This document shows, piece by piece, positions 1-8,827 of a stretch of 64,000 bases of DNA. Position 1 is the first letter of the stretch; every line of letters begins with the position of its first letter. Below the pieces are notes generated by a model. The model was not told the DNA's origin and did no database searches. It worked only from the letters and a program-made list of their open reading frames with translations. The position numbers and the translations under genes are program-made. Source of the stretch: Pararhodobacter sp. SW119. Its GTDB lineage: Bacteria; Pseudomonadota; Alphaproteobacteria; Rhodobacterales; Rhodobacteraceae. The stretch spans positions 1 through 64,000 of the forward strand of contig NZ_JADDJF010000020.1 in assembly GCF_017811755.1 (NCBI RefSeq), given 5' to 3'.

Positions 1-131
1 TTCGCTGCGATCAATTGGTGGGCTTGGGCGTTCTCGGGCCGGCGTTGCAGCAGCGTGCGGCGCTCCAGCCTACGCACGATTGTTTGGCTTTCAGGCTCCA
101 TCAGGACCCAGTCACCGACCGCGAAATCCAT
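1..131 (-). pseudogene. rsgA: RsgA (YjeQ)-like ribosome-assembly GTPase, 5'-truncated fragment running off the window
   Basis: Reading leftwards from the ATG at 131, the frame gives a stretch containing VGDWVLMEPE, then VRRLERRTLLQRR, and at the window edge QLIAAN. This is the OB-fold to GTPase-domain junction of RsgA, the circularly permuted GTPase that matures the 30S subunit; families usually read VGDWV...RRS.L.RR...Q.IAANVD. An in-frame stop lies at 192-194, so the roughly 50 residues that normally precede VGDWV are absent. A GTG at 164 is another possible start. The missing N-terminus and the decayed insertion sequence next door suggest a gene broken by mobile DNA. The GTPase domain itself would lie outside the window. 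Identity is fairly secure; whether any product is made is unknown. Confidence 0.6.
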
Positions 132-266
132 CGTGGTCGCAGGAGCGGACGGATCAAGCGTCACCTGCCTTCCGCAGCGGTTTTGTTCTGGTTATGGCAG
201 CGGCAGGCGAGCGGCACCGCCCAGGACGCAGCCGAAGAGCGGCGCGTTCCAGCCACTCAAAAACTA

Positions 267-304
267 AGGCAAGGCGCCGCCAGGGAACTGACGGCGCCTT
301 GCCT
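267..304. terminator. Strong hairpin, terminator-like
   Basis: A perfect 13-bp inverted repeat, AGGCAAGGCGCCG (267-279) and its complement (292-304), encloses a 12-nt loop. It sits between the rsgA fragment and the IS256 remnant. There is no clear T-tract, so it may be a rho-independent terminator read in either direction or simply a stable hairpin. Confidence 0.5.
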
Positions 305-354
305 ACGTTCGATCAGGCGCGCGGCGGCGATCCTCGCATGGAGGCTGCGTTCGA

Positions 355-835
355 TCACCAGTCTGCCTTCAGCCGCGCGACGGTCTTGGCAGACAAGCCC
401 TTGCTCGAACCAATGGCGCCATCAATGGCCGACCGCCTCCAGCGCCTCGGTGAAATCGCCCGTGGACACGCCCTTGAGGTAAAGCCACGGCAGCAGCTCT
501 TCGACCGACTTCGTCTTGCGCAGATAGCGCGGCAGGATGCTGGGCGTGAAGGTGATCTTGTCGTCACCAGCACCGCGATCACGCACGCGCGGCACCTTCA
601 CCGGCACCGGACCGATGCCAGTCAGCACCTCGCGTTCAGGCAGGTGACCATGACGGACCAAGCGTGCCCGCCCGTCATCGAGCCTTTCCTTGGAAAAAGC
701 GGCCATGAGCGTGGCCAGCTCGGCCTGGAGCGCCTGTTTGATCAGTTTGCGCGCGCCATCGCGGAGGACATCGGTGAACGCGTCGGAGCCAAATCCCGAT
801 GGATCAGGCAGCTGGGTGATGGTAGTCTCTTGCAT
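355..835 (-). pseudogene. IS256-family transposase, frameshifted and truncated
   Basis: The frame from 835 to 422 begins MQETTITQLP and contains FGSDAFTDVLRDGARKLIKQALQAE, then VKVPRVRDR and LPRYLRKTKSVEELLPWLYLKG, which is the N-terminal third of an IS256/mutator-type DDE transposase. Near 425-440 the homology moves to another frame, which reads SSKGLSAKTVARLKADW and then stops at about 355. The DDE catalytic core is therefore missing. The right end of the element is probably the GGGTGTGTATC-like terminus near 946-956, just before the tRNA. It cannot transpose on its own. Confidence 0.85.
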
Positions 836-1018
836 CTGGCATATCCCTTTCTCGGCAGAGAATTGACGGCGTCTGAACACCGCCATGATATGCCGCCCCT
901 CAGGGCATCACCAACTTTCGCGCGTTTCTCGTCGGCGCTATCATAGGGTGTGTATCGTTATTTTCCGTCAATAGCTCTTTTGTCTTACAGTTTTGCATGC
1001 AATAACCGGCGTATGGAC

Positions 1019-1108
1019 GGAGAGGTGCCGGAGCGGTCGAACGGGGCGGTCTCGAAAACCGTTGTGGGGGTGACCCCACCCAGGGTTCGAATCCCTGTCT
1101 CTCCGCCA
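1019..1108 (+). tRNA. tRNA-Ser(CGA)
   Basis: The sequence folds as a class II tRNA. The acceptor arm GGAGAGG pairs with TCTCTCC, followed by G and an encoded CCA. The anticodon stem GCGGT/ACCGT holds loop CTCGAAA, so the anticodon is CGA. A long variable arm (GGGGGTGACCCCA region) and the T-arm GGGTTCGAATCCC are present. Serine tRNA genes are common integration sites, and accessory DNA starts directly downstream. Confidence 0.97.
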
Positions 1109-1134
1109 GATAACCCGTTGAAAAGTTTCTCCGC

Positions 1135-1155
1135 ATCCGGCTCCGGCCGGATTTT
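1135..1155 (+). terminator. Rho-independent terminator of tRNA-Ser
   Basis: Stem ATCCGGC (1135-1141) and GCCGGAT (1146-1152) with a 4-nt loop, running into TTTTCTCGTTGTTTT. It lies 26 bases after the tRNA CCA end, in the right direction for that gene. Confidence 0.75.
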
Positions 1156-1464
1156 CTCGTTGTTTTCGAGGGTTATGCGGGAGGGGCTGAGCACCGGCCC
1201 CGGCGCTGGAAGGCCCGAACGCGGTCTCTCCGGGCCGATATTCTCCGGACCTGTTGACTGCACAGATTTGGTGAATTCTTCTCACAATATTGATTTTATT
1301 TGCAAAACAAGTGGTTCGGGCTGAACACTTCGATGCCGGTGGCACGGTCGGAGATGCGACCTGGATCGAACCTTCGCCGGTCACCGCAGCTTGCACGCGC
1401 CTCGCCGGCTGCAGAGACTTGGCGCCGCCTCCTTCAGCATCGGCATGTCCTGCATGTAGCACGA
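1156..1464. other. Intergenic stretch between tRNA-Ser and hsdM 3' end
   Basis: I see no coding sequence with convincing composition. The segment 1261-1315 is clearly more AT-rich than its surroundings (ATATTGATTTTATTTG). That fits foreign DNA or an old junction, but no attachment-site repeat of the tRNA 3' end could be found elsewhere in the window. Confidence 0.4.
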
Positions 1465-3099
1465 TTATTCCGGCCGACCTGTCGCTCCGAGAGGCAAGGG
1501 CGGCAGGCCAAGCTCCTCTAGAAAGCCGTTATGTCTAACTGCCGCCGACTGAGCGCGCTCCTGAAGATCGGCAAGCTGGCGATGCACCAGCCCGAGATCG
1601 AGTTCCAGCTCGGCTTCGGCCGTGCTCACATATCTGGAAATGTTCAGATTGAAGTCGTGTTCCCTCTCGATCTCATCGAGGCTCACGACCCGAGAATAGC
1701 GATCCTCTTCCCTCCGCTGGCTGTAGGTATCGACGATCTTGTCGATATGCTCGGGCAGGAGCGCGTTCTGGCGCTTCCCCGGCTGATAATGCTCAGCCGC
1801 GTTGATGAACAGAACATCATCGGTGCGCTTGCACTTCTTGAGCACCATGACGCAGACCGGTATGCCCGTCGAATAGAAAAGCTTGGCCGGCAGGCCGATC
1901 ACGGTATCGATGTTGCCGTCCTTCAGAAGCTTGGTGCGGATCTTCTTCTCCGCCCCGCCTCGGAACAGCACACCGTGCGGCAGGATGATCGCCATGGTGC
2001 CGTCCTTGGCGAGGAAGTGGAACCCGTGCAGCAGGAAGGCGAAATCGGCCGCCGACTTGGGCGCTAGCCCGTAATCCTTGAAGCGGAAGTCCTTTTCCAT
2101 CTCCTCGGTCGGGCTCCAGCGGTAGCTGAAGGGCGGATTGGCGATGACCGCGTCGAACTCGATCTTCTTCGCCGGGTTTGGCTCGCGCAGGATGTCCCAG
2201 TCGTTTTCCAGACTGTCGCCATGGTGAATGTCGAACTCTGTGTCCCGCATCCCGTGCAGGAGCATGTTCATCCGGGCGAGGTTGTAGGTGGTGATGTTCT
2301 TTTCCTGCCCGTAGATCTTGCCGATCCCGTGCTTGTCCATGTGCCGCCGCACGTTCAGCAGAAGCGAGCCCGATCCGCAGGCGAAGTCGTAGACGCGGTG
2401 CAGCTTCGCCCGCTTGCCGAGGGCCGGGTCCTGGCTGTCGAGCGTCACGATGCGCGACAGGATGTCGGAAATCTTCTGCGGGGTGTAGAATTCGCCGGCC
2501 TTCTTGCCCGAACCGGCGGCGAACTGGCCGATCAGGTATTCGTAGGCGTCGCCCAGAAGGTCGCGGTCGCTGGGGAATTCGGCAAGCCGCTCGGCGATCT
2601 TCCGGATGATCGTACACAGCCGCGCATTGCGCTGCGGATAGGTCCGGCCCAGCTTGTCCGAGTCGAGGTTGATCTCGGAGAAGAGGCCCTGGAAGTTCGA
2701 GGAGAAGGACTCGGTCTCGATGAACCGGAAACCCGCCTGCAGGGTGCGGAGCAACGCGTCGCTCTGCGTCCGGGCCATCTCAGCGATGGAGGTCCAGAGG
2801 AATTCGGGCTTGATGACGTAATGCACCTTGCGGCGCATGACCGTCTCGAATTCTGCCGTGTCCTCGGGGTTGTTGGCATACCAGACGGCCAGGGGCGACC
2901 GCTGGTCGCCTGCTGGAAGGGTGGGCCAGTCGGCACCGAGCTCGGCCCGGGCGGCGTCTTCGTAGTTGCTGGACAGATAGCGCAGGAACAGGAACGACAG
3001 CATGTAGTCGCGGAAGTCGTCCGCGTTCATCGCGCCGCGCAGCTCGTCGGCGATGGCCCAGAGGGTTCGGCCAAGCCGGATCTGGTCCTGTTCGGTCAT
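1465..3099 (-). CDS. hsdM: Type I restriction-modification system, N6-adenine methyltransferase subunit HsdM
   Basis: 544 residues, the usual HsdM length. An N-terminal helical HsdM domain (residues 1-150) is followed by the class-I methylase GEFYTP motif (202-207), the SAM-binding motif DFACGSGS (238-245) and the catalytic NPPF (321-324), which replaces NPPY as in most HsdM proteins. It adds the protective N6-methyl mark to adenines at the bipartite site chosen by HsdS and is part of both the methylase (M2S) and the nuclease (R2M2S) complexes. It is the last gene of the operon. Its ATG overlaps the stop of the PrrC-like gene by four bases (ATGA), so the two are translationally coupled. All motifs are intact, so an active enzyme is expected. 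Confidence 0.97.
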   Translation of the reverse strand: MTEQDQIRLGRTLWAIADELRGAMNADDFRDYMLSFLFLRYLSSNYEDAARAELGADWPTLPAGDQRSPLAVWYANNPEDTAEFETVMRRKVHYVIKPEFLWTSIAEMARTQSDALLRTLQAGFRFIETESFSSNFQGLFSEINLDSDKLGRTYPQRNARLCTIIRKIAERLAEFPSDRDLLGDAYEYLIGQFAAGSGKKAGEFYTPQKISDILSRIVTLDSQDPALGKRAKLHRVYDFACGSGSLLLNVRRHMDKHGIGKIYGQEKNITTYNLARMNMLLHGMRDTEFDIHHGDSLENDWDILREPNPAKKIEFDAVIANPPFSYRWSPTEEMEKDFRFKDYGLAPKSAADFAFLLHGFHFLAKDGTMAIILPHGVLFRGGAEKKIRTKLLKDGNIDTVIGLPAKLFYSTGIPVCVMVLKKCKRTDDVLFINAAEHYQPGKRQNALLPEHIDKIVDTYSQRREEDRYSRVVSLDEIEREHDFNLNISRYVSTAEAELELDLGLVHRQLADLQERAQSAAVRHNGFLEELGLPPLPLGATGRPE

Positions 3100-4235
3100 G
3101 GGTTGACTCCCTCTGGCGCGGGCTGCGGAAACAGCGCCGGGTTGAAACGGTAATCGGCCATGAAGTTCGCAAGGATCCTGCGGAAGATGTCCTTGTTCTC
3201 CGGCAGCATCTCGGCCGGCTCGAACAGGGAATAGCCGCCGTGGCTGAGAAGCTGGACATAGCGGAAATGCAGCGTGCCGTCCTCGTCTTCCGGGTCGCGC
3301 TTCAGAATGTCAGCGAGATTATTGAACCCGTGAAAGGTGGCGGTCTTCTCCATGATGCTGCGCAGGATCGTGAAGTGATAGGTGTAGAGCCTGCCCGCCT
3401 GCGCGGCCTCGTGCAGTTCCTTCAACATGGCGACGTGGTAGAAGCGGGGGGTGTGCCCCGTGTCGCGCAGCACCCAGCCCGCCGCCTCGCGGCTAAGGTA
3501 GAACTGCCAGGGCTTGTTCAACTCGTTGCACAGCACGTTGAAGAACAGCGTGTGGTGGGAGGAGATGATGGCCTTCAGCCGCTCCTGCCCCTTCAGCATT
3601 CGTGCCAGATGGGCGGCCACGGCAATGGCGTTGTTCTCGTCGAGCGACGAGATGGGATCGTCGATGTAGAGATATTGCACCCAGTCATAGGCCTCTTGCC
3701 CGTCGATGGCGAGCTCGGCCACGACCAGGAAGAAGCACCAGATGAAGATGTTCTCTTCGCCGCGCGAGATCTTGGTGTTGTCGCAACGAATGGTCCCGAA
3801 AGAACCGTCCTCCTTCAAAACGCGCTCCTCTCGAAAGAAGGTGATTATGCCCTCAGCATAATTGATTGAGAAATCGAAATCGCAGTATCTTTGCAAGATC
3901 GGGCGGATGCGATTTTCCATCTCCAGCTCTGCCAGACCGTCGAAGAAGGCGGAGGCCGTGTTCATGCGCAGCACCCGGTCGCGGTCGTTGGCCAGGTCGT
4001 TGTCCCAGCTGAACAGGTCTTCGGTGTAGGCGTTGAAATAGAGCGTGTCGCGGGCCGTGACGGCCCCATCCGCGTCGCGGGTCTTGCCCTGTTCCTTGAA
4101 GGCCATCGACAGGCGCGTCTTGCCGGTGCCGTTATGGGCGAAGATCAGGGTGCATTTCTTGTTCTGCGCCGCGATCTGCTGGCGCAGATGGGCTGCGAGA
4201 GCGTCCAGCGTGGCGAAGGGTCCGGCGTCGGGCAT
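3096..4235 (-). CDS. PrrC-like anticodon nuclease (RM-associated AAA/ABC-type ATPase toxin)
   Basis: 379 residues. The N-terminal ABC-type NTPase has Walker A FAHNGTGKT (32-40), a degenerate signature KISRGEEN (155-162), Walker B YLYIDDPISSLDENN (188-202) and an H-loop ISSHHTLFF (224-232). The C-terminal third contains LRSIMEK (Arg292, Glu296) and LSHGGYS (His332). The spacing closely matches the Arg-Glu-His catalytic triad of E. coli PrrC (320, 324, 356), the tRNA-Lys anticodon nuclease kept latent by EcoprrI and released when phage T4 inhibits restriction. The gene starts 3 nt after the hsdS stop and overlaps hsdM, exactly where a restriction-guarding suicide nuclease would be embedded. The tRNA target cannot be read from sequence. 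The alternative is a generic RM-associated ATPase without nuclease activity. Confidence 0.8.
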   Translation of the reverse strand: MPDAGPFATLDALAAHLRQQIAAQNKKCTLIFAHNGTGKTRLSMAFKEQGKTRDADGAVTARDTLYFNAYTEDLFSWDNDLANDRDRVLRMNTASAFFDGLAELEMENRIRPILQRYCDFDFSINYAEGIITFFREERVLKEDGSFGTIRCDNTKISRGEENIFIWCFFLVVAELAIDGQEAYDWVQYLYIDDPISSLDENNAIAVAAHLARMLKGQERLKAIISSHHTLFFNVLCNELNKPWQFYLSREAAGWVLRDTGHTPRFYHVAMLKELHEAAQAGRLYTYHFTILRSIMEKTATFHGFNNLADILKRDPEDEDGTLHFRYVQLLSHGGYSLFEPAEMLPENKDIFRRILANFMADYRFNPALFPQPAPEGVNP

Positions 4236-4238
4236 GGT

Positions 4239-5417
4239 TTACCCCATGTCCTGCGGGAAAAGCTGCTGCATGAGCCCGCGCTTGTGGGCCCTGAGCGCCT
4301 CGATCCGTTCGCCCTGCGCCCGGATCAGGTCGTCGAGGGCTGTGAGGCAGTCGGCTATTTTTTGTTGTTCGTGGTTGGTGCACACCGGCACCTCAAAACC
4401 TTGGATTTGCTCAAGGTCCCCACGAGGCATTTTCACGCCCTTGGCGCCATCCATTATGTATGAGATGAAACGGTCCGACATAAGCAAATGTCCGAGAAGC
4501 GTTTGCACGATTCTCTTTCCGGGGCGAGCGACAATGACATCGTTTGACGCGCCACCTGATCGGTCGGCCACCCAAATCTTGCGCAGATACGGACGAATGT
4601 TCGACATGAGAATGTCGCCTGCGCGGAATGCGATGGCGCTGCCAGAAGGTGGTGTCTCAGGTTTTTGCGCCAGCCCGTTGAAGTCAGAAAGCAAATTTAC
4701 TGTGCTGACGTAGTGACCCGAAGGGATGTCCTCGGGGGCTATTCGATCACGGACGAAATTGGCAACGCCATCATCCCCCAGCCGCTTCACCTCCCACGGC
4801 CCCGCGTCGCGGAAGTCGGGGAAGCGCAGGCGGGGGGTGGTCTCGCCGGGGCGGGGGAAGAGGCGCTGCATCAGCCCGCGCTTGTGGCCCTTCAACGCCC
4901 CCAGCCGCTCGCCCTCGGCCCGGATCAGATCGTAGAGCGAGGCCAGGCAATCGGCGATTTTCTGTTGTTCGCCTGAAGCCTTGAGTGGAAACGGAATTAG
5001 CTTTTCCTTGAGATCGGAAAAATGGCGGTTGTAGCCCTGTTGCTCGACAGAATTTGCTTCGAGAGACAGAAAGAGGAACCGCCCGTCGATGTCATCTGCC
5101 GGTAAAAGGATCTTGATACCGTCCGCGCCTTGAGCAAACGAGGACTCCGCCAGTTTCACGACGCAGGAGTGATCCCCGAAGATCACAACCGGAAAATCGG
5201 CCTCGACAAGCGCGGACTCGTCGTCGGTCCATCCGCAAATGTCGTTCGGCGACTGGTCGATGATCGGGAATTGCCCACTCGGCTGATACTCCGTCGTCTG
5301 GAGCTTTTTCGGCGGCGTGATCGTGGTGACCAGATCCCCCAGCCGCTTCACCTCCCACGGGCCGGCGTCGCGGAATTCGGGAAAGCGCAGGCGGGGGGTG
5401 GGGCCGTCAACGGACAT
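4239..5417 (-). CDS. hsdS: Type I restriction-modification specificity subunit HsdS
   Basis: 392 residues from the ATG at 5417, which overlaps the hsdR stop by 11 bases; an ATG 39 bases upstream is also in frame. Two target-recognition domains each begin with a near-identical block PRLRFPxFRDAGPWEVKRLGD (near residues 7 and 201) and each ends with a conserved helix, EQQKIADCL...LIRAxGERxxALxxHKRGLMQxLFP. These helices set the spacer of the bipartite DNA target and dock HsdM. The regions between are dissimilar, so the two half-sites should differ. The two shared blocks are close to direct repeats at DNA level, which would help recognition domains to be exchanged. Confidence 0.95.
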   Translation of the reverse strand: MSVDGPTPRLRFPEFRDAGPWEVKRLGDLVTTITPPKKLQTTEYQPSGQFPIIDQSPNDICGWTDDESALVEADFPVVIFGDHSCVVKLAESSFAQGADGIKILLPADDIDGRFLFLSLEANSVEQQGYNRHFSDLKEKLIPFPLKASGEQQKIADCLASLYDLIRAEGERLGALKGHKRGLMQRLFPRPGETTPRLRFPDFRDAGPWEVKRLGDDGVANFVRDRIAPEDIPSGHYVSTVNLLSDFNGLAQKPETPPSGSAIAFRAGDILMSNIRPYLRKIWVADRSGGASNDVIVARPGKRIVQTLLGHLLMSDRFISYIMDGAKGVKMPRGDLEQIQGFEVPVCTNHEQQKIADCLTALDDLIRAQGERIEALRAHKRGLMQQLFPQDMG

Positions 5418-8385
5418 CGTAGACCTCGAGCCCCGAAATCTCGCGTCCCTCGGCATTGCGGCGCAGCCACAGGATCAGGTCCTCCATCAGCGCCAGTTCC
5501 GCCTGCGCCCGCGCCTTCCAGCCGAGACCCCGGGGGCGGAACAGGTCGGTCAGCGCGTCGGGGTCGAAGACCATCCGGCTGAGGATCAGATCGACGAAGC
5601 CCTGCAGGGCCTCGGCGGTCAGCCCGTGGCGTTCGGCGATGCGGGCAAGCTCCCCGGCCTGGCGCGCGGCCTTGAAGCGGGCATAGCCCTTGCGGATCTC
5701 GTCCTCGCCGAGGCCCTCGCCCTCGGTCAGCGTGGTGACATAGGCCTCGAGGTCCTCGCGCTCGTCCATCAGCCGGGCAGAGGAGGCGAGCAGGCGCATC
5801 AGTTCCGTGCGCGTCATCGTCTGCCGTTTCGGCGCGGCTTGGCTGAAGCGGGCGATCAGGCCCATGATGTAGTCGTAATCGATCAGCGCGCTGTCGAAGA
5901 GCACGAATTCGAAATCGAGCTGTGCGGCGGGGTCGGCCGGGTCGTCTGTCTTGCGGGCCTTGTCCTGAAGCTGTTTTGCCAGCTCCAGATACCGGGCAGA
6001 AAAGGCGCGCAGGTCGTCGCGGCGGATCAGCGCCTGGATCTGCGCCTTTTGTTCGGGCGCGAGGTCGGTGTATTGCTCGAGCTGGGTGCCGAGCCGCCGG
6101 ACCTCCTTGAAGCGTTCGATGAAGCCCGCGCGTGCTGCATCGCCCTTGAGGTTGCTCACCTCCTCGGGGCGGGGGGGAAGGCCGTGGCCGGCCATGAACT
6201 CGGTCAGGTTGCGCGTGGCCTCGGCCAGCCGTTCGATCACCTTCGGCGCGGGATCGACCAGCCAGACCTCCTTGGCGCGTTCCGGCGCCTCGCCCGAGAA
6301 GAGCGCGATGGCCTCGTCCACCGCCGCCCGCTGGGCGCGGAAGTCGAGGATGTTGCCGTAGGGTTTGGCGTCGTTCAGCACCCGGTTGGTTCGCGAAAAG
6401 GCCTGGATCAAGCTGTGGTATTTCAGGTTCTTGTCGACATAGAGCGTGTTCAGATAGGCCGAGTCGAAGCCGGTCAGCAGCATGTCCACGACGATGGTGA
6501 TGTCGATCTTCCGCGCCCGAGGCAGGTCGGCATTGGGGTATTTCTGATCCTTGATGCGGCTCTGGATGTCCTGATAGTAGCTGTCGAAATTCGCCAGATC
6601 GTGATTGGTGCCGTAGCGCGCGTTGTAGTCGGCGATGATCTCGGCCAGCGCGGCCTTTTTGCGGCCGGGGTCCTTGCGGTTGTCCTCGAGCTCCTGCGGC
6701 AGGTCTTCCTGAAGCTGGGCAACATCGCGGTTGCCCTCGGCCGGGGGCGAAAAGACGCAGGCGATGTTGAGCGGCATGAACTCCGGATCCTGCGCCGCGC
6801 AAGCGGCCTGGATGTCGTGGAACAGCCGGTAGTATTCGATGGCGTCGTCAATCGAGGCGGTGGCGAAGAGCGCGTTGAACTTGCGCTGGTTGGTTGCCGC
6901 GTCGTGCTTGTCGAGGATCGCCTCGACCACCGCGCGTTTGGCCGGGGTTTCGCCGGGTTTAACGGGGGCGCCGTCGGGCCGGAAGTAATCGACATGGAAG
7001 CGCAGCACGTTGCCGTCGTCGATGGCGTGGGTGATGGTGTAGGTGTGAAGGTCCTTGTCGAAGATATCCTTCGTCGTGACGAGACTGGCCTCGCGCCCCT
7101 CGATCCGGCTGTAGCCGGCGTTCTGCGGAAAGATCGGCGTGCCGGTGAAGCCGAAGAGCTGGGCGTTGGGGAAGAATTCGCGGATCGCCTGGTGGTTCTC
7201 GCCGAATTGCGAGCGGTGGCATTCGTCGAAGATGAAGACGATGCGCTTGTCCCGCAGCGGTTCAAGGCGCTCGCGGTATTGCCGCTTGTTCGTGCCGTCG
7301 AGCGCAAGGCCGAGCTTCTGGATGGTGGTGACGATCACCTTGTTGCGGTAGTCATCGGAAAGCAGCCGCTTAACGAGGGTTTCGGTATTCGTGTTCTCCT
7401 CGACGCAACCGGGCTGGAAGCGGTTGAACTCCTCTCGCGTCTGCTTGTCGAGATCCTTGCGGTCGACGACGAAGAGGCATTTCTCGATGTCGGGATTGTC
7501 TTTCAACAGTGTGGAGGCCTTGAACGACGTCAGTGTCTTGCCCGAGCCGGTGGTGTGCCAGATGTAGCCGTTTCCTCGGTTTTCGTGGATGCAATCGATG
7601 ACGGCCTTGACGGCATAGACCTGATAGGGGCGCATCATGACGAGCTTTCGCTCGTTCTGGATCAACACCATGTATCGGCTGATCATCTCGGCGAGCGTGC
7701 ATTTGGCGAGGAACTGCTCGGCGAAGTCCGCCAGATGCTCAACCTTCCTGTTGTCGCGCGCCGCCCAACGATAGACTGGCAGGAAGCGCTCTTCGACGTT
7801 GAACAAGAAATGTTCGTTGTTGTTGTTGGCGAAATACCAAGTCTGACTTCGATTACTGACGATGAACAGCTGCAGGAAACACAGAAGGCTGTTGCCGTAG
7901 CCGTTTCCCGGATCGTTCTTGTATTCGACGATCTGCTGCATCGCCTTTCTGGGCGAAACCCGGAGCGATTTGAGCTCGATTTGCACCACCGGCAGGCCGT
8001 TAAGCAGAATAATCACATCATACCGGTGATGGCTGCTGCGCGTGTTCATGCGCAGCTGACTCGCTACCTCGAAGGTGTTCCTGCACCAGTCCTTCAGGTT
8101 CACGAGCTGATAATGAAGCGGCGTCCCATCTTCTCGCTCGAAAGTGTTCCAATTCCGGAGCCGCTCCGCATTGGCGAATACATCCGGCGTCACGATCTCG
8201 GTGAGCAGCCGTTCGAACTCGCTGTCGGTCAGCCTTACCCGGTTGAGGGATTCGAATTTCTGGCGGAAATTGCGCTCCAATGCATCACGATCCCTAAGGT
8301 CGTCACGCCGCGTGTAGTTCAAGCTTGCCAGCTTTGAAATCAGATCCTGCTCGATCTCAGCTTCTTTTGTCATTCGTTCCGCCAT
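5407..8385 (-). CDS. hsdR: Type I restriction endonuclease, motor/nuclease subunit HsdR
   Basis: 992 residues. The N-terminal nuclease is of PD-(D/E)xK type: Asp123 (HRYDVIILLNG) and Glu137-x-Lys139 (VVQIELKS). A superfamily 2 helicase follows, with Walker A TTGSGKT (278-284), the DECH box in FIFDECHRSQFG, FTGTP, and a second RecA-like domain with MLLTGFDS and QAFSRTNR (motif VI). A helical C-terminal domain probably contacts HsdM. The enzyme translocates DNA from unmethylated sites and cuts at a distance. It is the first gene of hsdR-hsdS-prrC-like-hsdM, which is not the hsdM-hsdS-prrC-hsdR order of the EcoprrI locus. The reading frame is uninterrupted. Confidence 0.97.
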   Translation of the reverse strand: MAERMTKEAEIEQDLISKLASLNYTRRDDLRDRDALERNFRQKFESLNRVRLTDSEFERLLTEIVTPDVFANAERLRNWNTFEREDGTPLHYQLVNLKDWCRNTFEVASQLRMNTRSSHHRYDVIILLNGLPVVQIELKSLRVSPRKAMQQIVEYKNDPGNGYGNSLLCFLQLFIVSNRSQTWYFANNNNEHFLFNVEERFLPVYRWAARDNRKVEHLADFAEQFLAKCTLAEMISRYMVLIQNERKLVMMRPYQVYAVKAVIDCIHENRGNGYIWHTTGSGKTLTSFKASTLLKDNPDIEKCLFVVDRKDLDKQTREEFNRFQPGCVEENTNTETLVKRLLSDDYRNKVIVTTIQKLGLALDGTNKRQYRERLEPLRDKRIVFIFDECHRSQFGENHQAIREFFPNAQLFGFTGTPIFPQNAGYSRIEGREASLVTTKDIFDKDLHTYTITHAIDDGNVLRFHVDYFRPDGAPVKPGETPAKRAVVEAILDKHDAATNQRKFNALFATASIDDAIEYYRLFHDIQAACAAQDPEFMPLNIACVFSPPAEGNRDVAQLQEDLPQELEDNRKDPGRKKAALAEIIADYNARYGTNHDLANFDSYYQDIQSRIKDQKYPNADLPRARKIDITIVVDMLLTGFDSAYLNTLYVDKNLKYHSLIQAFSRTNRVLNDAKPYGNILDFRAQRAAVDEAIALFSGEAPERAKEVWLVDPAPKVIERLAEATRNLTEFMAGHGLPPRPEEVSNLKGDAARAGFIERFKEVRRLGTQLEQYTDLAPEQKAQIQALIRRDDLRAFSARYLELAKQLQDKARKTDDPADPAAQLDFEFVLFDSALIDYDYIMGLIARFSQAAPKRQTMTRTELMRLLASSARLMDEREDLEAYVTTLTEGEGLGEDEIRKGYARFKAARQAGELARIAERHGLTAEALQGFVDLILSRMVFDPDALTDLFRPRGLGWKARAQAELALMEDLILWLRRNAEGREISGLEVYDVR

Positions 8386-8431
8386 CTTGCGGCAGCACCT
8401 TCATGCATTCGGCGGGAAAATCGTCCGATTA

Positions 8432-8827
8432 CTAGCCTCGTTCGCTGAAGGTGTCGAGATGCTGCCTTGCCCACTCCTCCGGGAACCCGTCCATCAGCCT
8501 CGCCAGCGTCACTTCCGGCCCCTGCTTCCCGTCCAGGATCGCCTCGACGATGTCCGGCGCCAGCAGGGTCAGGCGCAGGACGCGGGTCAGATAAGACACC
8601 GCGATCCCCTCGCGCTCGGCCAGTTCGGCGATGGTGGTGAACTCGCCTGAGTCCAGCATGCGTTTCCAGCGAAACGCCCGAGCCAGCGCCTTGACGAGCG
8701 CGTTGTCGGCCTGGCGCGGCAGTGACGCCTCGGTCGGCAGCTGCATCTCCTTCCGCCCGCCCCGTTTCACGATGCGAAACGGAACGTGGAGCGTCATGGT
8801 TTTGGGGATCGGCGCGCCGCGGGTCAT
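8432..8827 (-). CDS. Small HTH-like recombinase-associated protein, copy 1
   Basis: 131 residues starting MTRGAPIPKTMTL. The C-terminal half, FTTIAELAEREGIAVSYLTRVLRLTLLAPDIVEAILDG, looks like a helix-turn-helix of the ParB/KorB type; the N-terminal half is basic (FRIVKRGGRKEM). The ATG overlaps the stop of a serine-recombinase fragment by four bases, the same arrangement as the complete cassette at 9666-11377, and the two proteins are plainly related. Function is unknown. The constant coupling suggests a DNA-binding accessory or directionality factor for the recombinase, which is inference. It lies 46 bp upstream of hsdR in the same direction, so it could share transcription with the RM operon. 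Confidence 0.75.
   Translation of the reverse strand: MTRGAPIPKTMTLHVPFRIVKRGGRKEMQLPTEASLPRQADNALVKALARAFRWKRMLDSGEFTTIAELAEREGIAVSYLTRVLRLTLLAPDIVEAILDGKQGPEVTLARLMDGFPEEWARQHLDTFSERG

Noticed and set aside
1081-1108. attL/attR repeat derived from the tRNA-Ser 3' end
   Set aside because: I looked for a second copy of the T-arm to CCA sequence near 9.0, 9.7, 12.1 and 35.0 kb and saw none.
5317-8337. 1,006-codon open frame on the plus strand opposite hsdR and hsdS
   Set aside because: It is the antisense shadow of hsdR in GC-rich DNA: its protein is low complexity with no domain, while the minus strand has all HsdR motifs.
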